Shown piece by piece: positions 1-10,000 of a stretch of DNA of 39,412 nt. The stretch's first letter is position 1; every line of letters begins with the position of its first letter. The stretch is from Vitrella brassicaformis. Lineage: Eukaryota > Sar > Vitrellaceae. The notes under the pieces were generated by a model. That model made no database searches, was not told the origin of the DNA, and saw only the letters and a program-made list of their open reading frames with translations. The position numbers were made by a program, and so were the translations under genes. Location of the stretch: contig CDMY01000427.1 in assembly GCA_001179505.1 (NCBI GenBank), positions 1 to 39,412 of the forward strand, read 5' to 3'.

Positions 1-137
1 TGGCGTGTGTGCGACGCTGTGTGCCTGCTTGTATGTGGCCGTCGTTCGCAGCGCATTGCATATCCTCCTGTCTGCTGCATCTGCCCTCTGCGTGCTGCGT
101 GTTTCGTGTCCGGGTTGCATGTTAGGGTGCCTGTTTC

Positions 138-2620
138 ATGTTGGACAGACCGACAGGGGACTTGGCCGTCAGGCCACCTAGGGTGCTCCCTGAAACCGCT
201 GCGCAGATCGCGGCTTTGGCGTGCATCTCCCTTCACTCGATTCATCGCATCATGCAGAGCCTCACAGAGCGAAACATCAGCGTGCGGTTTGCCGAGGATG
301 GCGAAGAAGATGCGCCTCTGGCCGTAGGGGATTTGATCGCTCGACAGTACAAGTACTTGCAGAACGTCAGGAAGGAAGCACACACACAAGGCAGACGAAA
401 GAATGACAGATGACTCATCGGCTGCTGTCTTGCTTTGCTTGTGTTGTGTTTGTGCTTCAACCAACAGGTGCTGGATGGTGCGTTTGAGGAGTCACAGCAG
501 CGTGAGGTCCGCCTCGAGAGCATCACTCGAGCCGTCGGTGTGGTGGTGCTCCAACATGAGCTTGACATAGTGGATTCGCTGACCAAGGACAACCTGCTGG
601 ACGCGATGATCGCACTCGACTACCTCCAATTTGACACTGACAAGATCTTCACGCCGGGCAGCACACAGAGTCTCCTCTGGCGCATCCACCGACATGTGAG
701 TGGGCGGTGGGGAAGAGGGTGCCGTTTCTTGTTTGCCTGCTGAAGGGTCTTTGCTTTGGTTCAGGTGGTTCTCAGCGCCTGGCTCGCTGACGATCAGCTT
801 GCCACCACCCTGCTGGACAGCTTCGGCCGCTACGCCTTCATCGCCCGCTTCATCCACCGCCACAAGGACATTCGCACCGGCCTGCTGCCCTGTCTGCTCA
901 AGGCGCCTCAGCACATCGGGGCGCAGTGGCGTCGGTGCGAGAGAGGGGAGGCAGAGGATGACGCGAGCAAGGCGGCCTTGAGCCTGGTGGGCACCCTCGG
1001 GGACGAGCTCTCGTATGGGCGCATCGACATGCCCCGCCACGAGCTGGGCAGCTTCATCACGGAGGCAACGGGAAGGTCATCGCTTGCTCACGCACAGAGT
1101 GAGACGAACACCAACGGGGAGTCATCCATCAACCTTTGACACCCTTTGTTGTCTTGTTTGCAGGTGCCGTATTCGAGCAGGACATCTTCACCTCATCTGC
1201 TTCGTATACGACACAGCCCTTTGACGACAACGACGGGGGATCCATCCAGCTCGACCCCGTCGGCGGGACCATCGGCGTCCAGGTAGCTGGGCTGAGTCAC
1301 GGCCCTCCCTTTCCCATGGACCCTCCTGCCAATGCCGTGCGCGATGGTGATGAGAAGGTGTCCGACCTTCGCGGCTGGTATGTCCGGTTCCTGTTGCTTC
1401 TGCCCGACGACCCGCCTGGATCAAAGGCCAGCGAGACATTTGTGTCGTGTTTCGGCGCCGACTTCTCATTGGAGATCCCCTGTGGTGCTGCTGGTGGCAC
1501 GGCAGCGACGCAGGCGGCAGCTGGCGACTCCCAGACCCCCTCCTCCGTCCAGCTGGTTGATCCCTTTTCCGGTGAGGGAATCAAGATGGGTGAGGAGGGC
1601 CCTTTTGTTGACAACTTCTCGTTCGGTCTGCTTGGGGGAGAGGTGCCGTTGTATGTCAACAAGGCCAACATATCGGCTGAGGCGCTGGCGCAACACGGCA
1701 AGGGGGACGCCAGGCTGAAGGAGGTGCAGATGAAGGTGACGGTGCAGTTCTTCCCCATGCGCACCCTGGCCCTCCACTACCTCAGGCTATGCGCCCAGGA
1801 CGGATACTGGGAGGGCGTGACAAAGATGGCCAGGTATGTCGGAAAGCAAGCCGACACGTACAGCGCAAAATCGCCTGTTGTGTGTGCTGTGTGCGCAGGT
1901 CGACTGATCGTAAGATTGCCATCAGCATGGTCCCCGGCCTGGCACACGCGTCGCGCTACAGGATCCCCCTCAGCCTCTCCTTCGTTGCTGGTATCCAGGA
2001 TGTGCCCCAGTCTAAATATAATGCCGTTACCACAAACTTGACGGCCAACACCATTCGCGAGAGCTTCAGTGTGCTTTCTGCCGTCCTTCCCATCGTGCCC
2101 ACCCTCCCCACAGTCATCCAGGAGGCCTTTGAGGACGCACTCAAGGAGGCGGTCGAAGCACAGGAGGACGGCCACTTCAATCAGCTCTACAACGCCCTCA
2201 TCAAGGTCAGCCCAAGTCATCTGGGTGTGCCGCGTCTGTGGGCGGTGTGAGCACGTCTGTCTGTATGTTCTGTTCATGGCAAAGGAGGCGGCCAATCGGC
2301 GGCGTTTGGAGGCCGAGCTCGAGCGCCTTTGTGAGGAAAACGCCATTCTCAAGGAACAGGTATGCTTCTCGGTCAGTCAGTGAGTGACATGTGAGTCCTG
2401 ATGATGGCGCATTGTCGAAACAAGTGGCATGTGCACGTCCTGCTAACGCCTGTGTGTCTGTGTGTGTTGGATCGTCGCTGTTCAGGTGCGCCGCGGTACG
2501 AAGCGGCCCCGAGACGAGATGGATGGCCACCAGCAGCAGCAGCAGCATCAGGATGGCGAGGGCGGGGCTGACCAGCAGGACAAGAGGCCGAGAGGGGAGG
2601 ACACCAAAACGACCACATGA
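138..2620 (+). CDS. Hypothetical protein, seven exons (about 658 aa)
   Basis: I do not recognise the family. Exons fit in phase at 138-365, 468-695, 765-1098, 1164-1833, 1899-2205, 2285-2359 and 2486-2620, all with GT-AG borders and short introns; the sum is 659 codons including TGA. The ATG at 138 follows an in-frame stop at 123, but a further upstream exon outside the window is possible, so the N-terminus is uncertain. The body is mixed alpha/beta with no membrane segment. Exon 6 is a short coiled-coil-like Arg/Glu/Leu stretch (ANRRRLEAELERLCEEN). The last exon is basic and Gln-rich, with KRPRDEMD and a later KRPRGED, which look like nuclear localisation signals followed by a poly-Gln tract. 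A nuclear role is therefore inference only. The exon 6 acceptor (2284) is the weakest junction. Confidence 0.6.
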
Positions 2621-3899
2621 GTGAGGGGATGGATGGACTAGTGAGAGCTGGTCGTGTGATGGTAGTCTTGATATCCCAGACAGACAGACAGGTAGCCTGC
2701 CTTCCTGCCTGCCTGATGTCTGAACGAATGTGTACACACATACACACGCATACGTTGATTGTTCCCTGTCTCCCTCCCTCCCTGCCTGCCCGCCTGTCTG
2801 TCTGCCTGGCGGTCAGAAGTGAGTGGTTTTGACTCCTCTGCTCACTAAGTCTTTGCTGCCCGCCCACTGTCTGCCCGTCTTCTCTTCATGTATGAGGCCG
2901 GGGGTGGCCACAGTTTTGGTCTCAAGGCTGCGATTGCATGACTGACCACGTGCGTGTTGCATGAATGAATGGTGCAATGCGATTGATGCATGGAGAATGC
3001 AAGGTCTGCACACGCACTCACACGGGTTCATGCAGACCGACCGAATCCACACATACACTGTAAGTAATGCATACACATCATACGCACATGTGTCCGCCTA
3101 GCAATCCACCAACACAAAGCAAGCTACGACCCCTCTACAAACTGCCTCCCAGAGCGTGCGGCTCAATAATTAAAAACCTGCTGCAGAGTTACCGCAAAGG
3201 AACAGGTCGATCCGACTGGACGTCCTGTTGATGGAAACGGGCACAGCAAGACAGACATCTCGTTCGGTCCCCACACACCAGAAAGACGGTCAATGGACGA
3301 AATGTGGCGCCAAGGCAGGCGTGCATGGTGTACATGTGGCAGACCCTCGTGTTTTTATGATCGCACATTGATGATACGTGAATGCATCCGTGCGTTGCTA
3401 GCCCTGAGTGTGACAGCATAAACATCGTTCACCGCCAATGGTCCTTCCACCCACGCACCCATGACGCACAAAGCAAACTCAATCGGTCTGTATCGACACA
3501 GCCCGCCACCATACCCACATCCGGCCTCACAGCCCTTCGCGTCAGAACGGGCGCAATGCCCCACCAAACCACGCATGTCTCTCCATCCTCCCCTACTCCC
3601 TCCTCCCTCTCCCCCTGTCCAGCCATCCCACCTATCCAGCCCCCCCCCTTTGTCACCAGCTGGCAACTTAGAGCCGCTGAAGGCCATCTCCACATACGCC
3701 CACCGTGCAAATGCCGCCCCGCCGGCCGAGTTGCTCCACGCAGACATCCGCACTGACACCTCAGAGGGACGACCAGCAAGGCAATTCTCACTCTTTTCAC
3801 TCTTCCCGCAGACACAACGGCTCGGCGGAAAGTAAACCACGAGCAGGCCGCCAGATTGATGATCCCCCCCGTCTCACGAGAGCTCGATAAACGACGAAT
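2621..3899. other. Intergenic region without a convincing gene
   Basis: After the stop at 2620 the sequence turns to simple TG/CA and CCTC/CTGC-rich stretches, for example CAGACAGACAGG near 2680 and CCCTCCCTCC near 2770. Short open frames occur on both strands but none has splice-consistent neighbours or a recognisable domain. No tRNA-like cloverleaf was noticed. Confidence 0.5.
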
Positions 3900-6150
3900 T
3901 GCCAGCCCCCCGTGCTGAGACACCGGCATGGCGGTGCGATTGTCCCCCCGTCATTGCCAACACGGCGCCGCCAAGGCCACACCCGACCGGCCGCAAGGGC
4001 CGTCACTCCTTCGCGCCTCTCGCGAGAACATGGTCAGCGACGAGCTGCCTGGCCGGCTGCTGACGATCGCAAGCCGCCCTCGACGCATCGATGGCCGTCA
4101 TGGACAGGTCGAGGTCGGTGCACCGGCACACCCCACAGCTCAACATCTGCACAAGGAACATGACAAGATCGACACATTGACAATATGAAGACGTATCGGC
4201 CGCCGACTCTCCCTGCGCACCTGACAGCGCTGGCAGACCTCATCCGGGGCTCCCCGAGGACTATAAAATGGAAGTCGCTGCGTATGGATGGATGGATGGC
4301 TGCATGCTTCGACGAATGAAGGGACGGTCGGGTGGGTGGATGGCTGACATCCCCACCGAATGAGCGGGCGACGACTTGCACACCCCGCACCCATGGACGA
4401 CAATACACACCTACAGCCACGACACCCAACATACACAAAGATACGCAAGTGTCGAATGGAAGTGTCCAATGCACCTTTCCCTCGCTCATGGTGCTTTCAT
4501 GCAGTCTGCTCATCGCTCTTCGATGCACGCCATCATCACGGCTGCGGCGCATGAACCGGAAGCCCCTCAATGGCCGACGATGCGGCCAATCGTAACAACC
4601 AGCCCTCGCCCCGCCCCGATGCGGCGCCGCGCCCTCGCCCCGCCCCGATGCGGCGCCGCGGCGCTTGGGACGATTCCCAACCCCCTCGTTGCCCACGCGG
4701 CGCTGCCAAGGCCACCCCCAACTGGCAGCCAGGTCCAGCATTGCTTCCCCACTCCTCGCGAGAAGTTGGTGAGCGACGAACTTGTCTTTGTGGGTCTTCC
4801 TGGCTGCCTTTCGGATCGCGGGCCGCCCTCCATCCGCCGCCGGGCGAGTAGAGGACGGCAGCAGGCCGTTTAACCAGCCGACGGACCTCACCCCACCATA
4901 ACGGGCGGCACTGGGGCACACATCGACACACCCAGCAACGGACGAAAGGTGGATGCATCCTCAAACGAAGGCCCATCCTGGGCCCATCGGCGGCCGACTC
5001 TGCGCACCTGCGCGTGCGCCCCCCAGTGATTCGCCGGCAGACCTCATCCACGGCGCTGCGAGGACCATACTAGGGACGATAAGTGGGGGCCGCCGCCGAT
5101 GAAGGACGGCTGGATGCTTGGACGAATGAACGGACGGACGGACCGATCGGCGGACGGATGGGGGGTGGATGGAGTGAGCTGTGCACCGAATGCAGCACCC
5201 CAATTTTGCCCCAATTGCAGCATCCCGACTCGGAGAACTTGGGGGCTGGTCCGGGGAGGCTGAGAACGGCCGCGACTTGACGCACCCCACTGCCAGCGCA
5301 CACCCTTGGACGGCAACGCACCTACAGTCATCACAGTCTCAATGGAAGCGTCAAATGCACCCTTCCGTCGCGCAGCCCATTACCGCATATGGTTTCCCTT
5401 CCCAATTGTCCCTTCCGAGGCGCCTCGGCCGCCGACTAAGCGAGCCTAAAGTTGTTACGCACGACAGACATTCACGCACAGACAGATGATAAACGAATGC
5501 ACTCCCCGCGATGCTGTGCTTGTGCGTGCAGCGTGCTTGCGGCCTACCTCACCGCCACGTGACCGCCACATCATCACGGCTGTCGATGCATCATCTGGAG
5601 ACACCCCCCCGATGGCCGATGACCACCCCCATCGTCCGTGAGGGTGCCCCGAGCCCCTTGGACGGTAACACACCTCCAGTCACCCAGTTTCAATGACACG
5701 GAAGGCTCGAATGCACCCTCTAGTTGCCCGTGGAGGTGTACTCATCGGCCGCCGACGAAGCAAACCTGAAGTTATGACGCACCACACACACACACATACC
5801 AACAGATGACGAACAAATGGACCCCCCGCGATACTGTGTGCGTGTGCGTGCCTGCAGCCTCGCGAGGCATCCGTCCTCGACTGCCGTCCAGAGGAAGGGA
5901 ATGTACCTGCACCGCACCAACGACAGACAGACAGCACCAGCCATCCCATCGATGGCATGGAGGTGAGATGAGCAGCCAGCCAGTGGCAGTGCCTGTCAGT
6001 TACCCTCCCCAGTAGCATAGCGACGAGGATCTTGAGGATGTTCAAACCTCACTGGTGCACATTTATCACGGCTGTCGGTGCAGCATCTGCAGGACATCAA
6101 TGGCCACCTCCCCGATGGCCGACGACCACCCCATCGTCACCACCACCGTC
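3900..6150. repeat. Degenerate tandem array, units of roughly 0.4-0.8 kb
   Basis: The same blocks recur in the same order. GTTGCC/ATTGCC-AACACGGCGCCGCC followed by TCGCGAGAA occurs at about 3950-4035 and 4690-4770. CGGCCGACTCT plus GCGCACCTG plus GCAGACCTCATCC occurs at about 4198-4245 and 4990-5050. CTTGGACGG plus ACACACCTCCAG/GCACCTACAG occurs at about 5305 and 5657, with a weaker copy near 4390. CGGCCGCCGAC plus AAGTT occurs near 5427 and 5747. ATCACGGCTGTCG plus GCATCTG occurs near 5573 and 6066. Copies are diverged and carry indels. Open frames across it (for example 4034-4921 on the minus strand) differ between copies, so I do not call them genes. No terminal inverted repeats or transposase were seen. 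Confidence 0.65.
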
Positions 6151-6738
6151 CGCAGCATCGTGCAACGGGCGTTGTTCAGCGTTTCGAGTTAGAGATCACA
6201 GCAGCTGAGCTTGCAAGCCTTCCCGAAGTGCGGCCTTTCGGCGATGGGGAGAAGGGCGTCGATCACGTCAACACCGACCCCCGGCGCACCTGACGTGGCC
6301 TGCCGCTGTGCTTGCAGACTGCTCGCCGCTGTCCTCCACCCCGCCGCCTCTATCTGCCAGCAGCTGAGCAGCAGTAGGCAACCACCACATCGCTGCGGCT
6401 GGTGCGCCATCTGACGAAGACAAAGAGAGGGAGAGGAGCCGCTGCGGCGGCGAATGGCGGTGTTTCTCGCTGCCTGGCGGCTGGCTGGCGTGTCCGCGGC
6501 TGCCCGCACCCTCCAGACGGCAAATCCAGTGGTTCTCAGCACTTTTAATTTCTTGGCTGTCTCGGGAGAATTCCACCACGGCTTAGCTCGCAAATTTTTT
6601 CAGCACAGAGAGGGCAGAGCAGGCACAGCAGAGGATATGCAAGTGTGTGGTTGGCCTCTGTGTGTGCAGGAACGGACCTGTAGAAGGAGAAATCCACTCG
6701 TTCGGCGGTTTCTGCTGAAGGCCGCTGGGCGTTTCTGG

Positions 6739-6890
6739 GGCATTGCAGAGGTCACGAGGACCATGGATGGCCTCATTCCCAGGTACAGATGAGCCACAAA
6801 CCATTACAGTGAACATCAATTGCATCGCTTGCGGGCTTTGGTTCAGGCGAGATCGCCGCCCCCACGACCGAGCCCCCACAGAATTGCCAG
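6739..6890 (+). repeat. Dispersed leader repeat, copy A
   Basis: This block begins GCATTGCAGAGGTCACGAGG and runs through CATCGCTTGCGGGCTTTGG to GAGCCCCCA. Near-identical copies sit on the minus strand at about 33609-33460 (copy B) and 34857-34715 (copy C). Copy A lies just upstream of the gene starting at 7024, and copy B lies just upstream of the broken gene at 33.4 kb in the same relative orientation, so it may be a duplicated promoter or 5' leader rather than a free mobile element. Confidence 0.8.
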
Positions 6891-6990
6891 GCGATGCCGA
6901 CGAGGTTATTGCTGCAGCACACGAGGCACACTTGGCTCACAACGACCGGCCCTACCCATCGACGCCTACGGGCAGTTTGAGTCCGACAAG

Positions 6991-7017
6991 ATGGTCTGTC
7001 CCTTCCCTTGGTTCTGA
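6991..7017 (+). promoter_or_regulatory. Conserved upstream ORF (MVCPFPWF-stop)
   Basis: An eight-codon ORF with its own stop ends 6 nt before the proposed start codon at 7024. The paralogous leader on the minus strand (33441-33415) encodes MDCPFPWF followed by a stop, again a few nt before ATGCCTCAGCA. The peptide is kept apart from residue 2, while the stop changes from TGA to TAA. This looks like a uORF that could tune translation of the downstream frame; that role is inferred. Confidence 0.5.
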
Positions 7018-7023
7018 GCAACG

Positions 7024-10000
7024 ATGCCTCAGCAAAAGTACGTCAAGAAGACAACCGCCTCACACACGCAGGCGTCACCGAGTCAATCCTCGCGCCTCGT
7101 CCCGTCTACACCACGGGAGAGACGCCCGCCGCACAACGACGGGCCAGCAAGCGACGCGGGAGCCTTTGCGGAGCAGCGGAGAGGAGACGACGGTCGTCGG
7201 CTGGCGATGGAGCCAGGCATGCCCGCCACCAATGAAGAAATGGCAAGGTGAGGCGGGAACCGGGGAGGCACATACACATGGCGACTGACTGACACGTAGA
7301 AGGACAGGAGGGTGTCAACGGGTGGCTGTTTGGTGTCTGTGTGTGTGGCGTGCAGGTACGTACAGTCGCGCGTGAGGTCTCACGTCGAGGAGTTGGTACG
7401 TACCAACGGCAAGAGGGTGGTTGACTTGAGCTCTGAAGTTGTGAGGAGACTCCCACCGGGCGCACACGACATCAGCCAGATCATGGTAAGACGACGGCAC
7501 GGCCACTGAGAGAGACAAGACGGGGAGGGAAGGCTCTCATCTGTGTGTGTGTATCTTGTTGTGTCTGCAGAACGATGTGCTGCCTGATATCTTGATTGAG
7601 GGGCTCCCGAAGTTCATCATGGTAACACCGACACTCCCAATCACACAGAAACACACACCCCTCCTTGCGCCAACATGAAACCGGTTGATGCCGTGTGTGA
7701 TGCGCTTTGTCTACCAGATTGGCTTCACCACGGCCATGCAGCTGACGACCAAGGACTTCTGCCTCGACAGCCGCGTGCAGCAGCTCACCAACGCTTTCAG
7801 CAACTTGGGGTTCAATCTCGCCATCAGTCTCGCACACGCCAACATCACAACCACATGGGTCGAACACACTACTGGTACGCACAGTCACACACCACACACA
7901 CACAGCCCAACGGACGCACAGACGCTCACTTGTGGTCTGTCCCTGCTGTTTGTGCGTCTGGTCATTCAGAGGCGTTGGCGGCGCGTCAGCGGCCTCCCAT
8001 GGGCATGTCGGCTGGGCGGCTGGAGGACGCCATCAGAGCCGCCGTGGCCGACAACATCCCTGCCGTGATGGACACGTGCTCCAGTATCATGACTAGCGTC
8101 GTGTCGGCCCCGGAATGGACCGATGCGCATCTCCACCGCTCCCTGTTCGCCCGTCATCACCATGACCCCCACCTCACAGCCACCCGCAGCGGCACAGTGG
8201 GGAGGGGCGTCCGGCGGCGCGAGGAGCGGTCGATCAACACGGTGGTCAACGGGCACTTCTGCGACCCTTTCGGCGTCGGGTTCACCAACTACAAGCGCAT
8301 CACCGAGCTGGGCGGGGCCATCCGACCGGCCATGCAGCTCAGCGTCCAGGACAGCCGCATGAAGGGACTCATCTACTTCAACCGCACAGTCACCGAGGCG
8401 GCCGTGCAGAGGCCATCCGCTCCCCTCGTCTCCCCCGGCACCACCAAGTGGCAAGGCTGGCACAAGCGAGCAGCACCCGATTCAGCAGCAGACCAGCACG
8501 GCGGGCGTGAGGTGGACAACAACCCACTGCCGGCTGCGTGTGTGGAGGCCGCCTTGAGGGAGACCAGGGAGACCAGCGCGGCAGGGGGAGGGCACAGCCG
8601 GCCTCCCTTCCACCGGCCGTATCCCTGCCCGCCATGGCAGCGCAGAGACCAGCCGCAGTACGAGAGGAGGGGGTTCGTGCCCACTCTGGAAACTTCCCTT
8701 TTCGAGACTCGTGCGTCCAGATGGTCGACAGCCGTGCCGCCATCGACGGGCCCGCTCCTCCCTCCCCCCGCCCCCTCCTCTTCTCACAAGTGGTCACCAT
8801 CAACCCGTCTGTGCAGCGGCACCGCAATGGGCGGCATCCACACCCGCCAACCGCGTGACGAGCAGTCCCCTTCCTCGTCTGGCAGTTTCTGCCCTCAGGG
8901 AGGTCGGCATCCTTCCCCTCGAGCGACCAGCCGGTGGCTGCGGCTGAAGAGGACAAGACAGGCATGCCTGTGCCGAGGGGTGAGGTGCGGGGAGGTGAGG
9001 AGGACAGTGGAGGGGGGCGGGATGGCGAGACTGACGATCGCATGAGCACGCTGGAGAACGTGTACGAGTCAGAGGTCGCGCCACCGCCGAGCGACCGGTC
9101 GTGTTCGGCCATCTCGAGCGACGCTGCACCCCCGGCGCCCCCCGTCGCCCCTCCCCTCTCGTCAGCCCCAACACGCGACCTGCCCCCTCTTCATCTGAGC
9201 CAGTACGCCGCAGCAGAGCACCAGTACGGCGAGGCCAGCGAAGACGAGACCCCAATGCCCGCCAATGCGGTCCCGTCGATCGGCTTTGCGCCAGTGCTGC
9301 AGCAGACCAGCCAGCTGCCCAGTCCCAGCAGCGGCGCTGAGCCAACGCCTTGTGCAGGACTGCGAGATGGCGTCAAGGCAACCGACGCGCCGGCAGGGAC
9401 AGACAAGGGTGAGGAGGGGGATGGCGTCGACGCTGGGAAGGGCCGAGAGGAGTACCGGGATGAGTTGGATGACACCAGCGGCCCGGTGTCGCCGGGATAC
9501 AAGGGCGCCACAATGGCCGAGCTGGCGAAAAGGGCGGCTGCTATGGTCAAGGAGGCCGTACACAAGAACAAGGAGGAGCGGAAGCCGCTGCTCGTGGCAC
9601 AGAAAATCAAGCCGCCGTTCACGTCCCTTCGCAGCACCCTCAGCCAAGAAGCCCGGAGAGAGATCGACCGCCGACCGCTTGTTCGGCCCCCGCAGCAACC
9701 AAGCAACGAAACAGCCGAGTGGCCATCTGGTCCTAGTGAGGCATCGGGAAGCTTCCAGCAGCGGCTGTTGGGCGAGGTCCCCCGCTTTGACAAGATGCCT
9801 GAGACGTTGCGCGTTATCTGCGAGGTGGAGCGGGAGGGAATGCCGCCATCCCCCCCGCCCGAGTATGACTGGGCGTATCTGAAGGCTGCTGGGGGTGTGC
9901 GGCGTCTGGCTGGGGCGGGCATGCCCTGGCGACCGACATCTGCTGCCACTGCTGCACCACCGGCACCACCCTTGATGAATCCGCCGCTGCCATCGTCTGG

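Noticed and set aside
4255-4275. TATAAAATGG as another copy of the dispersed AT-rich motif
   Set aside because: Only the TATAAAATG core matches and the flanks belong to the tandem array; probably coincidence or a TATA-like site.
4034-4921. 295-residue minus-strand open frame in the tandem array
   Set aside because: The frame is not kept between repeat copies and the composition is repeat-driven.
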